Part shown: positions 7,854 to 15,667 of the stretch, piece by piece
Position numbering within the stretch: the first letter of the stretch is position 1
Layout of the letters: each line of letters begins with the position of its first letter
NCBI RefSeq assembly: GCF_023241715.1
Contig: NZ_JALQCW010000023.1
Span: 38,656 to 102,655, forward strand
Length of the DNA: 64,000 nt
DNA from: Pseudomonas morbosilactucae
Lineage (GTDB): Bacteria; Pseudomonadota; Gammaproteobacteria; Pseudomonadales; Pseudomonadaceae
Direction of reading: 5' to 3'
Notes under the pieces: model-generated
Database searches by the model: none
Told to the model about the DNA's origin: nothing
The model's input: only the letters and a program-made list of their open reading frames with translations
Translations under genes and position numbers: made by a program

Positions 7854-8893
7854 GTGCCCTCGGCGTCGCCCGGGCATGCGCGCCGCTGCTCGGGCACGGC
7901 CTGTGGGTCAGCCTGGTGTTGCTGCTGGCAGTCCTGGCGGCGGTGAGCATCGGCGAAACCCACATCGACCTGCAGGTGGTGCTGCAGGTCCTGGCCAACA
8001 AACTCTGGGACGCCGGCCACGTGCTGGATCCCATCGATGAAGGCATCGTCTGGAACTACCGCCTGGCCCGGGCCCTGGTGGCCGCCGCCTGCGGCACCGG
8101 GCTGGCGCTGTCCGGGGTGGTGCTGCAAGCCCTGCTGCGCAATCCCCTGGCTGACCCTTACCTGTTGGGGATTTCCGCCGGGGCGTCCACCGGCGCCGTG
8201 CTGGTGGCGATTCTCGGCTTGGGGGCCGGCGCGCTGTCACTGTCGGCCGGGGCCTTTTTCGGGGCCGTGGCGGCGTTTACCCTGGTCACCCTGCTGGCCC
8301 GCAGCGCTCGTGGTGGCGCGGCGGCCGGGCAAATCATCCTCGCCGGCATCGCCGGTTCGCAGTTGTTCAACGCCCTGACTTCCTTCCTGATCACCAAGTC
8401 GGCCAGCGCGGAACAGGCCCGGGGCATCATGTTCTGGCTGCTGGGCAACCTCAGCGGCGTGCGCTGGTCATCGGTCAGCCTGGCGCTGCCGGTGGTGCTA
8501 CTGGGCCTGGTGCTGTGCCTGTGGCATCGCCGCGCGCTGGACGCCTTCACCTTTGGCGCCGACTCGGCCGCGGCCCTGGGTATTCCGGTGCGTCGGGTGC
8601 AGATCCTGCTGATCGCCAGCGCCGCGCTGATGACCGCGGTGCTGGTGTCCATCGTCGGCTCCATCGGTTTTGTCGGCCTGGTGATCCCCCACGCCATGCG
8701 CCTGCTGGTGGGCCCGCGGCATGGCCGGCTGCTGCCCCTCAGCGCCCTCAGCGGCGCCCTGTTCCTGATGGCCGCCGACGTGTTGTCACGCACCCTGATC
8801 AAGGGCCAGGTGTTGCCGATCGGCGTGATCACCGCCTTGATCGGCGCCCCGGTCTTCGCCCTGATCCTGATCCGCGGGAGCCACGCCCGATGA
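7850..8893 (+). CDS. btuC: FecCD-family permease of the cobalamin ABC transporter
   Basis: 347-aa inner-membrane permease with about ten helices. Family marks: RLARALVAAACGTGLALSGVVLQALLRNPLADPYLLGISAGASTGAVL near residues 70-120, GFVGLVIPHAMRLLVGP with the EAA-like coupling loop, and ADVLSRTLIKGQVLPIGVITALIGAPVFALIL at the end. It forms the transmembrane dimer that accepts corrinoid from the BtuF-like protein. Start and stop overlap both neighbours by 4 nt (ATGA), so translation of the three subunits is coupled. Confidence 0.9.
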   Translation: MSALGVARACAPLLGHGLWVSLVLLLAVLAAVSIGETHIDLQVVLQVLANKLWDAGHVLDPIDEGIVWNYRLARALVAAACGTGLALSGVVLQALLRNPLADPYLLGISAGASTGAVLVAILGLGAGALSLSAGAFFGAVAAFTLVTLLARSARGGAAAGQIILAGIAGSQLFNALTSFLITKSASAEQARGIMFWLLGNLSGVRWSSVSLALPVVLLGLVLCLWHRRALDAFTFGADSAAALGIPVRRVQILLIASAALMTAVLVSIVGSIGFVGLVIPHAMRLLVGPRHGRLLPLSALSGALFLMAADVLSRTLIKGQVLPIGVITALIGAPVFALILIRGSHAR

Positions 8894-9681
8894 ACGCCTT
8901 GAACCCCCAATCCCGGACCACGGTGCTGGCCTGTTCGGGCCTGAGCTATGCCATCAAGGGCCGACCGCTGCTACAGGACATCGACCTCAGCGTCCGCGCT
9001 GGCGAAACCCTGGGCATCGTCGGCCCCAACGGCTCCGGCAAATCCACCCTGCTCAAGCTGCTGTCGGGCATTCAGCGGCCCCAGGCGGGCGAAGTGCGGT
9101 TGATGGAGCAGCCCCTGGCCCGGCTCGGCCGGCGGCAGATCGCCCAGTGGCTGGCGGTGGTCGAGCAGCAGGCCAGCACCGACGACGCCATCAGCGTGCG
9201 CGACGCCGTAGAGTTGGGACGCACGCCCTGGCTGTCGGCCCTGACCCCCTGGAGCACCGAGGATGACGCAATTGTCCGCGAGTCCCTGGAGGCGGTGGCC
9301 ATGCTGCCCCTGCAAGGGCGCAGGTGGCACAGTCTGTCCGGCGGCGAACGCCAGCGGGTGCACATTGCCCGGGCCCTGGCCCAGCGGCCGCGGGTCCTGC
9401 TGCTGGACGAGCCCACCAACCACCTGGATATCCAGCAACAACTGAGCATTTTGCAACTGGTCCAGCACCTGCCGGTGACCACGGTGATCGCCCTGCATGA
9501 CCTCAACCAGGCCCTAGGCTGCGACCGCCTGGCGCTGATGCAGGGCGGCCGCCTGGTGGCCCTCGGCAGCCCCACCGAGGTGCTGACCCCGGAACGCCTG
9601 CACAGCGTATTCGGCGTGCGCGGCCACTTCATCATCGACCCCCTGGATGGCAGCCGCTTCCTGCGCCTGCGTTCCCACTGA
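8890..9681 (+). CDS. btuD: ATPase subunit of the cobalamin ABC transporter
   Basis: 263-aa ABC ATPase. Walker A GPNGSGKS is at about residues 45-52, the signature LSGGERQ at 149-155, Walker B LLLDEP near 170-175 with the D-loop NHLDIQ, and the switch His in ALHDLNQ. It powers import through the FecCD-type permease. The ATG at 8890 overlaps the permease stop (ATGA); a longer in-frame ORF reaching back to 8515 is only a shadow of the permease. Sequence alone does not separate cobalamin from siderophore ATPases; the riboswitch decides. Confidence 0.9.
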   Translation: MNALNPQSRTTVLACSGLSYAIKGRPLLQDIDLSVRAGETLGIVGPNGSGKSTLLKLLSGIQRPQAGEVRLMEQPLARLGRRQIAQWLAVVEQQASTDDAISVRDAVELGRTPWLSALTPWSTEDDAIVRESLEAVAMLPLQGRRWHSLSGGERQRVHIARALAQRPRVLLLDEPTNHLDIQQQLSILQLVQHLPVTTVIALHDLNQALGCDRLALMQGGRLVALGSPTEVLTPERLHSVFGVRGHFIIDPLDGSRFLRLRSH

Positions 9682-9696
9682 CGCCTGGAGCCCTGC

Positions 9697-10134
9697 ATGT
9701 TGCTCAAGCCCAAACTGGCCTGGCTGGCCCTGCTCCTTGGCACCTCGGCCCTGGCTGACGTGCACGAGGTCAAGATGCTCAATCGCGGCGCGGCCGGGAG
9801 CATGGTCTACGAGCCGGACTTCCTGCGCCTGGCCCCCGGTGACAGCGTGCGCTTCATCCCCACCCAGAACGGCCACAACGCCGCCTCCATCAACGGCCTG
9901 CTGCCGCCCGGCGCCAGCGCCTTCAAAAGCCAGCTCAACCAGCCCGTGGAGCAGACCTTCGAGGTGCCCGGTTTCTACGGCATTCAGTGCAGCCCCCATG
10001 TGGCCATGGGCATGGTGATGCTGATCCAGGTGGGCACGCCCATAGAGACCATGCCGAAGCTGCCCGAAGGCTTGGCGCCACGGGCCAGGGAGCGCCTCGG
10101 CGCGATTATCCAGCGAGCACTGGCGCCCCACTGA
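9697..10134 (+). CDS. Pseudoazurin-type blue copper protein
   Basis: 145-aa periplasmic cupredoxin. Signal peptide residues 1-20 (ending SALA) precedes DVHEVKMLN, the usual N terminus of mature pseudoazurins. The type I copper ligands are all present with family spacing: His60 (NGHNA), then Cys98, His101 and Met106 in IQCSPHVAMGM. Pseudoazurins shuttle electrons, classically to nitrite reductase. The gene begins only 15 nt after the ATPase stop with GGAG 10 nt upstream, so it appears to be the fourth gene of the B12-riboswitch operon, an unexpected partner. No denitrification gene is in view. Confidence 0.9.
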   Translation: MLLKPKLAWLALLLGTSALADVHEVKMLNRGAAGSMVYEPDFLRLAPGDSVRFIPTQNGHNAASINGLLPPGASAFKSQLNQPVEQTFEVPGFYGIQCSPHVAMGMVMLIQVGTPIETMPKLPEGLAPRARERLGAIIQRALAPH

Positions 10135-10146
10135 AGGGACGGGCCT

Positions 10147-10656
10147 TCAGCCCTGGGCCAACACGCACTGCATATGGGTGGTGTGCCACGGCGGGTCGTT
10201 ATCGACGCACAGCGTGGTAAAACCCTGCTTGTGCCAGAAGGCGATGGCCCCCGGCAGAAATGGATGGGTGTGCAGGTACAGCACCTGCACCCCATCGGCC
10301 TCGGCCAACACCTTGAGCGCCTGATACAAGCGCGCCGCCAGCCCCCCATGCCGCTGCTCGGGGCTGACGAACAAACGCACCACTTCCACCACCTTGCGCC
10401 CGGCAAAATCGAGCTGGGGAAAACGACCGTCATACGGCAGGTAACCGATCGCAGCGACCCTCTCGCCGTCGCAGCGGGCGATCAGGAAACGCCCCTGCCC
10501 CGGCGTCAAGTAATGCGCGGAAAAGTCCGCCAGATCGACGGGCAGCGTCCCGGCCTCAAGCCAGGGAAACATCTGCGCCCGGGCAGCCATGACGAAATCC
10601 CGAGTGGCGGCGATTTCGTCAGGCTGGACCGGGGTAATCACAACAGCGGATGACAT
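10147..10656 (-). CDS. GNAT-family N-acetyltransferase
   Basis: 169-aa single-domain GNAT. The acetyl-CoA-binding core is visible as VVEVVRLFVSPEQRHGGLAARLYQALKVLAEADGVQVLYLHTH: beta4, the (Q/R)xxGxG/A-type pyrophosphate loop with R-H-G-G-L-A, then alpha3 and beta5. The C-terminal FWHKQGFTTLC is the usual beta6-alpha4 region. A GGGAG site precedes the start. The acceptor substrate is unknown. It converges on the pseudoazurin gene with a 12-nt gap. Confidence 0.85.
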   Translation of the reverse strand: MSSAVVITPVQPDEIAATRDFVMAARAQMFPWLEAGTLPVDLADFSAHYLTPGQGRFLIARCDGERVAAIGYLPYDGRFPQLDFAGRKVVEVVRLFVSPEQRHGGLAARLYQALKVLAEADGVQVLYLHTHPFLPGAIAFWHKQGFTTLCVDNDPPWHTTHMQCVLAQG

Positions 10657-10778
10657 GCAGCTCCCTCAAACGGTGCAAAGCCCGCAAGGCTACGGCAATC
10701 CTCGGGGATGCACCATGCAAGCGCCTGCCCACTGCAGGCAGGGCGAGTGACGCCTGGGTTGTCTTCGCCCTACCCCAC

Positions 10779-11759
10779 CTACAAACGCCCCGCACGGCCT
10801 TTATCGTCGGCCAGTCCGCAGCTGGCGTGGTCACTGGTGCTGGCGCGGCGGGTGGACAGGCGCTGCTGCAGCCATTCATAGCCGCTCACCAGGACGATGC
10901 CTGCCAGCACCAGCAAGGCGCCGACGATGAAGTTGGGTTCCAGGGGCTCATCCAGTAGCCACACGCCAAACCCCACGCCGAACAGCGGGGTCATGAATGA
11001 CAGGACGCCGAGGCGCGACGCCAGGTAGCGGCGCAGCAGGCTGAACCAGATCAGGAAGCTGGCAAAGGACACCAGCAGCACCTGGAACGCCAGGCTGCCC
11101 CACACCACGGGCGTGAAATGCACCGTGAGTTGTCCGGTGGCCAGCGCCGCCAGGGACAGCCAGAGGGCGGCACCGAGCAATTGGTATTGCAAGGTGCGGG
11201 TGGTCGGGCTGGTAGCCAGTTGCGAGCAGCGCACCACCACGGTGGTGGCGCCCCAGGCGGCGCCGGCGAGGATCCCCAGGCCATCGCCCAACAGGCTGCT
11301 CGCCGACGGTGCCGCGCTGGCAGGACGGGTGAAGGCCACCACCACCCCGGCGAAGGCCACGGCGATGCCCAGCCATTGCGCCGCCTTGAGGCGTTCAGAG
11401 GGCAGTTTCCAGTGCAGGCCCAGGGCGGCAAAGATCGGCGCGGTGTAGAGAAAGATCACCATGTGGGAGGCCGTGGTGTGCCGCAGCCCCTCGCCCACCA
11501 GGAGAAACTCCAGGGCGAACAGGCCGCCCACCACCAGCCCCGGACGCCAATGGCCGCTGGCCAGGCCGAGGGTTTCGCGGCGCACGCTCATCAGCAACCC
11601 CACCAGCAACGCAGCTCCGGCGGAGCGCAGGGCAATCTGCAGGATGGGCGCAATGTCCATCGCGGTGGCCTTGAGCGTTACCTGCTGAAAACCCCAAAGG
11701 GCGCAGAGCAACACCATAAGGCCGAAGGCGGGTCCATCGAGTGTCTGGCGGGGTGCCAT
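10779..11759 (-). CDS. EamA-family (DMT superfamily) transporter
   Basis: 326-aa, about ten transmembrane helices in two EamA repeats (first repeat LMVLLCALWGFQQVTLK... LGIAVAFAGVVVAF; second LLGDGLGILAGAAWGATTVVVR... VGALLVLAGIVLV). Proteins of this family export small metabolites or toxic compounds. The start at 11759 has AAGGAC 7 nt upstream. It is divergent from an AraC-type regulator across about 100 bp, the arrangement seen for exporters such as NimT controlled by NimR; the regulator probably senses the exported compound. Confidence 0.88.
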   Translation of the reverse strand: MAPRQTLDGPAFGLMVLLCALWGFQQVTLKATAMDIAPILQIALRSAGAALLVGLLMSVRRETLGLASGHWRPGLVVGGLFALEFLLVGEGLRHTTASHMVIFLYTAPIFAALGLHWKLPSERLKAAQWLGIAVAFAGVVVAFTRPASAAPSASSLLGDGLGILAGAAWGATTVVVRCSQLATSPTTRTLQYQLLGAALWLSLAALATGQLTVHFTPVVWGSLAFQVLLVSFASFLIWFSLLRRYLASRLGVLSFMTPLFGVGFGVWLLDEPLEPNFIVGALLVLAGIVLVSGYEWLQQRLSTRRASTSDHASCGLADDKGRAGRL

Positions 11760-11862
11760 GGTGGGTCCTTGGTCGGGGGAACGTGATGGGGGATTGTCAG
11801 GCTGACAGTTTTTCTAGATATAGTGCCAATCCGACAATCCATCGCACTTATCCGCCAAGCCG

Positions 11863-12669
11863 GTGCCCATCGTGAACAACCTTGCCCACTACCTGCACTT
11901 TGCACCGTACAACGATGCCTTGCCGGCGCCGATTTTCTTTCGCAGCGCGCAATTGCCGGCCCACGCCACCTACCCCCGGCACAGCCACGCCTGGGGCGAG
12001 TTCGTCTATTCCTACAGCGGCGTGATGGAGATCCAGCTCGATGACCACCACTACTTGGCGCCACCCCAATACGGCATCTGGCTGCCGCCGAATGTCGAGC
12101 ATATCGGCTTCAATCACCAGCAGGCCTGTCATTGCTCCCTGTATTTGGCCGTCGAGCTGTGCGATGCGTTGCCGGCCAAGCATTGCGCGCTGACCGTCAG
12201 CCCGCTGATCCTGGCCCTGCTCAATGACCTGCGCCAGGCGCCGCCAGGGCTGCCGCAAAGCCCCCAGCACCAGCGCCTGTTGCAGGTACTGGTGGACAAG
12301 CTGTCCAGCACCTCGTGCGCCGGCAGCTACCTGCCGTCCTCGGTGGACCCGTTGCTGGGGCCCGTGCTGGAGGCCCTGAAAGCCAACCCCGGCGACCCGC
12401 GTTCGCTGCCGCAATTGGCCCACGCCGCCAACACCACCGAGCGCACCCTGATGCGTCGCAGCCAGCGCGACCTGGGTATGTCCTTGAGTGAATGGCGCCA
12501 ACGGCTGAGGGTGGTGCAGGCCCTGGCCCTGCTGGAACAGGGCCAGAGCGTGGAAACCATCGGCCTGGACCTTGGCTACAGCAGCGCCTCGGCCTTTATC
12601 AGCATGTTCCGCAAGATGATGGGCAACACCCCCGACGAATACCGCAAGGCCTACCTGACCCCACATTGA
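11863..12669 (+). CDS. AraC-family regulator with N-terminal cupin domain
   Basis: 268 aa. Residues about 20-100 form a cupin sensor (ATYPRHSHAWGEFVYSYSGVMEIQLDDHHYLAPPQYGIWLPPNVEHIGF); residues 165-265 are the double HTH AraC domain (SLPQLAHAANTTERTLMRRSQRDLGMSLSEWRQRLR ... YSSASAFISMFRKMMGNTPDEYRK). The start is GTG at 11863, or GTG at 11872 three codons later; no strong ribosome site decides. The divergent neighbour is the DMT transporter, its likely target. Domain order resembles NimR/RipA-type regulators. Confidence 0.88.
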   Translation: MPIVNNLAHYLHFAPYNDALPAPIFFRSAQLPAHATYPRHSHAWGEFVYSYSGVMEIQLDDHHYLAPPQYGIWLPPNVEHIGFNHQQACHCSLYLAVELCDALPAKHCALTVSPLILALLNDLRQAPPGLPQSPQHQRLLQVLVDKLSSTSCAGSYLPSSVDPLLGPVLEALKANPGDPRSLPQLAHAANTTERTLMRRSQRDLGMSLSEWRQRLRVVQALALLEQGQSVETIGLDLGYSSASAFISMFRKMMGNTPDEYRKAYLTPH

Positions 12670-12728
12670 GCGGCCACGGCGTGGCGGTTTTTTCTTATAC
12701 TGGCGCCCCCTCTCGCCCAGGACGGCCC

Positions 12729-13526
12729 ATGACCTCCAGCACGCAGACCGTGGAGCGCTTTATCGCCTCCGGCCAAGCCAGTTTCGAGCAAGGACTGAGC
12801 TACAACGACTACGCCTGTATGCATCACCCGGCAATCACCCCACTGAGCAGAAAGCCCCCCAAGGACCTGCCTGACAGCACCCTGGAAGACTTCTATTACT
12901 ACCTGCTGCTCGATGGCCAGACCCCGCCCATCAACAAGCCGTTCCATTGGCCGTTGCTGACGCAGGCCGCCGCGCGGGTCGCCGTGGTGCTGGAGCAAGA
13001 AAGCTACCCGCGCTGCCGGCTCAAGCGCTGGGTCATGCGCCTGCTGTTCGACGGCGAGCTGTCGTTGCCGGGGTACTCGCGCAAGCTGGCGCTGCTCAAT
13101 CAGGCCAGGCGCTTCTCGCACCAGCCGGGCATGCTGAGCAAAAAAGCCAAGCTTAAGAGCGAGTTCGCCGAAGACCCCTGGCTGCATGCCGAGCTGGCCG
13201 GCCTGCTGCATCGCGTGCCTCTGGCGGCGGTGGATTTCGACCGCCCTATGCTCAGTTGGGACCTGGACCTGCTGGGGGTGTTGTGGGTATTTCTGCTGGG
13301 TGCGGACGACGCCTCTCAACGCTTGCTCGAACAGTGGTTCAACCAGCACGCCGAGCACATTGTCGATATCCCCCAGTACCGCACGCGCGACCAGTTGGTG
13401 CGGCCCCTGGTCTGGACCTTGTTCCGCTTCAGCGACGCTGCCGATACCGAGCTGTTGAGCCAAGCCTTGCTCGACCGTTACGGCAGCTCCTGGTGCCGGG
13501 ACTATCAAGACCCCAGGGCGAGCTGA
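12729..13526 (+). CDS. Conserved hypothetical protein
   Basis: 265-aa soluble protein; no signal peptide or membrane segment. Distinct stretches are SYNDYACMHHPAITPLSRKPP, DSTLEDFYYYLLLDGQTPP and the C-terminal QALLDRYGSSWCRDYQDPRAS. I do not recognise a family or catalytic motif. The start at 12729 is taken because the larger frame from 12492 overlaps the AraC gene; the ribosome site is weak (AGGAC about 7 nt upstream). Codon use is like its neighbours. It stands alone between the AraC gene and a convergent small gene. Confidence 0.7.
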   Translation: MTSSTQTVERFIASGQASFEQGLSYNDYACMHHPAITPLSRKPPKDLPDSTLEDFYYYLLLDGQTPPINKPFHWPLLTQAAARVAVVLEQESYPRCRLKRWVMRLLFDGELSLPGYSRKLALLNQARRFSHQPGMLSKKAKLKSEFAEDPWLHAELAGLLHRVPLAAVDFDRPMLSWDLDLLGVLWVFLLGADDASQRLLEQWFNQHAEHIVDIPQYRTRDQLVRPLVWTLFRFSDAADTELLSQALLDRYGSSWCRDYQDPRAS

Positions 13527-13533
13527 GCCGCGA

Positions 13534-13830
13534 CTAGGCCTTGCACCCGGTCAGGGCGCAGTACTCGGCCCACGGCATATTGGCGAATTCGGCAATCTCG
13601 CGGTGGGCGGCCAACTGCAAGGCCGCCAGTTCCTCGGGGCTGCTGGCCAGCAGTTGCAAGTGCAATTCCCACGGCGCGATGTGCAACGCCGCGGCCTCCT
13701 CATCCAGGGCCTGCTGCACGTAGGCCGCGTGCTGCGCCAGCGGCAGTGTGGCCAACTGCTGACGCAGAGCCGGCCGGGCCTCGACATAGGCCTGCAATGC
13801 CAGACGCTGGCGGTGTTCGTGAACGCTGAT
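13534..13830 (-). CDS. DUF6388-like small protein, possibly starting at ATC
   Basis: 98 aa if translation begins at 13830, 87 aa if at the TTG at 13797. The product (HEHRQRLALQAYVEARPALRQQL ... ALHIAPWELHLQLLASSPEELAALQLAAHREIAEFANMPWAEYCALTG) resembles small Pseudomonas DUF6388 proteins of unknown function. No ATG or GTG opens this frame. A strong AGGAG (13839-13843) sits 8 nt ahead of the ATC at 13828-13830, while the TTG has no ribosome site, so a rare AUC start is the better reading. It follows the transglutaminase gene by 89 nt and may be the tail of that operon. Confidence 0.6.
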   Translation of the reverse strand: MSVHEHRQRLALQAYVEARPALRQQLATLPLAQHAAYVQQALDEEAAALHIAPWELHLQLLASSPEELAALQLAAHREIAEFANMPWAEYCALTGCKA

Positions 13831-13919
13831 CGTCGCTACTCCTGTGGCGCCTGATGACCCCGGCAGTGCCGAGGTGGAGGGTTGCGCCGCCGTGCTGGCT
13901 GCAGGCGGCGCTCAAAGTT

Positions 13920-14717
13920 CTACTGCAGTTGCACCTGGACCATGGAACTGACCTGGACCCGTGCCAGCATCTGCTCCGCCCCGCCGCCGCGGCGCATGCC
14001 CCGTACCGGGCAGGCGTCGAGGTAATCCAGGCCCACCGCAAGCTTCAAGTGGCGCTCCGGACGGATCAGCTGGTTGGTCACGTCGAAGCTGTACCAGCCG
14101 TCATCCAGCCAGGCTTCGGCCCAGGCGTGACTGGCCAGGTGGCTCTGATCTTCGGTGCACAGGTAGCCGGACACATAGCGCGCCGGAATCCCCAGGCTGC
14201 GGGCGCAGGCCAGGAACACATGGGTGTGGTCCTGGCAGACCCCGGCGCGGCCGGCAAAGGCCTCGGCGGCGCTGCTGCTGACTTCGGTGGCGCCCGGGCT
14301 GTAGGGCATGTGCGCGCCCAGGGCCTGCATCAGCTCGGTCAGCGCCTGGCGGTCCCGACGCTCGCCGCAGTGCTGCACAGCAAAGGCCGTCAGCGCCTCA
14401 TCGGCCTGGGTCAGGCGGCTGGTGCGCAGGAATGGCAGCGGCGATTGCTCGTCCCCCTCCACGTCCCGCAGCGGGTCGATTTCCACCTCGCCGTACGCCG
14501 TCAGCACGATCGCGCCGTGGGGTTCATCCAGGGTCAGCACATGGAGGATGTTGCCGTAAGGGTCGAGCTGGCTGCGCACCCGGCGCGGCAGCTCCAGGTG
14601 CCACTGAAGGATGCGCTGGCGCTCGCTGTTCTGCGGCGTCAGGCGCAGGAACTGGATGCTGGTGCAGACTTCATCGGCGTAGCTGTAGGTGGTGTCGTGA
14701 CGTATGGAAAGTTTCAT
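13920..14717 (-). CDS. Bacterial transglutaminase-like family protein
   Basis: 265 aa. N-terminal beta region MKLSIRHDTTYSYADEV ... SIQFLRLTPQNSERQRILQWHLELP is the usual N domain; the papain-like transglutaminase core has the Cys in RAGVCQDHTHVFLACARSLGIPARYVSGYL, the His in ASHAWAEAWLDDGWYSFDVTN and the following Asp. It is the third gene of the ATP-grasp/alpha-E/transglutaminase operon; its ATG overlaps the alpha-E stop (ATGA). This trio is widely conserved and has been proposed to build or cleave a peptide or amide bond, but the substrate is not established. Confidence 0.9.
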   Translation of the reverse strand: MKLSIRHDTTYSYADEVCTSIQFLRLTPQNSERQRILQWHLELPRRVRSQLDPYGNILHVLTLDEPHGAIVLTAYGEVEIDPLRDVEGDEQSPLPFLRTSRLTQADEALTAFAVQHCGERRDRQALTELMQALGAHMPYSPGATEVSSSAAEAFAGRAGVCQDHTHVFLACARSLGIPARYVSGYLCTEDQSHLASHAWAEAWLDDGWYSFDVTNQLIRPERHLKLAVGLDYLDACPVRGMRRGGGAEQMLARVQVSSMVQVQLQ

Positions 14718-15664
14718 ACGACCTCCAGATAGGATTCGTGCACGGTCTGACCCAGGTGGCGGATCTGCGCAATGTATTCGGTGAGCCACAGGTGCAGCCC
14801 CGAGGCCAGGATCTCGTCGATCCCGGTGTAGCGCAGCCGCGCGTTCAGCTCGGCGGCCAGGCGCTGGGCCGGACGGCCGTTGTTGCCCGGCAGGCTGGCG
14901 AGGATGTGGTCCAGCTCCTCGACACAGGCGTGCAGGGAGCGCGGCACATCGGCGCGCAGCAACAGCATCTCGGACACCTGCTCGGCCCCCGGGGCGTTGC
15001 GGTAGATTTCGTTGAACGCCTCGAACGACGACAAGGCGCGGAGCAAGGCGCTCCACTGGTAATAGCCACGGGCCGAGTTGTCGCTGACCTCCTCGGATTC
15101 CTCGCCGAACATTTCATAACGCGCATCCAGCAGGCGCAGGGTGTTGTCGGCCCGCTCGATAAAGGTCCCCAGGCGAATGAAGCAATACGCATCGTTGCGC
15201 ATGATGGTGCCCGAGGTGGCGCCACGGAACAGGTGCGAACGCTCCTTGACCCACTCGCAGAACTGGCTGATGCCGTAGCGCCCCAGGCCGTTGCTGGCGA
15301 TGTTGCGCATCTCCAGCCAAGTGGCGTTGATGTTCTCCCACATGTCGGCGGTGATGCGCCCGCGCACCGCGTGTGCATTGCTGCGCGCCGCGCGCAGGCA
15401 GCAATAGATGCTCCCCGGGTTGGTCTCGTCGAGGGCGAAGAAATGCAGCATGCGCTCGGTGTTGAGTTCACCGTAACGCTGGTTGTAGTCATCCAGGGTG
15501 CCGGCCGCCAGCAGCGACATGGCCAGCTCGGCGCGACCGTCGCCCCGCCCGGCCTGGGGCATCAGCGACAGGGAATAACTGACCTCGAGCATGCGCGCCA
15601 GGTTCTCCGCGCGCTCCAGGTAACGGGACATCCAATAGAGGTCCGCAGCGGTTCTTGAAAGCAT
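14714..15664 (-). CDS. Alpha-E domain-containing protein (DUF403)
   Basis: 316-aa all-helical protein beginning MLSRTAADLYWMSRYLERAENLARMLEV, the characteristic start of this family. It lies between the ATP-grasp gene (3-nt gap upstream) and the transglutaminase (4-nt overlap). No catalytic residues are known; it is thought to act with the ATP-grasp protein. Further conserved helices include WLEMRNIASNGLGRYGISQFCEWVKERSHLFRG and FIRLGTFIERADNTLRLLDARYE. Confidence 0.92.
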   Translation of the reverse strand: MLSRTAADLYWMSRYLERAENLARMLEVSYSLSLMPQAGRGDGRAELAMSLLAAGTLDDYNQRYGELNTERMLHFFALDETNPGSIYCCLRAARSNAHAVRGRITADMWENINATWLEMRNIASNGLGRYGISQFCEWVKERSHLFRGATSGTIMRNDAYCFIRLGTFIERADNTLRLLDARYEMFGEESEEVSDNSARGYYQWSALLRALSSFEAFNEIYRNAPGAEQVSEMLLLRADVPRSLHACVEELDHILASLPGNNGRPAQRLAAELNARLRYTGIDEILASGLHLWLTEYIAQIRHLGQTVHESYLEVV

Positions 15665-15667
15665 GTG

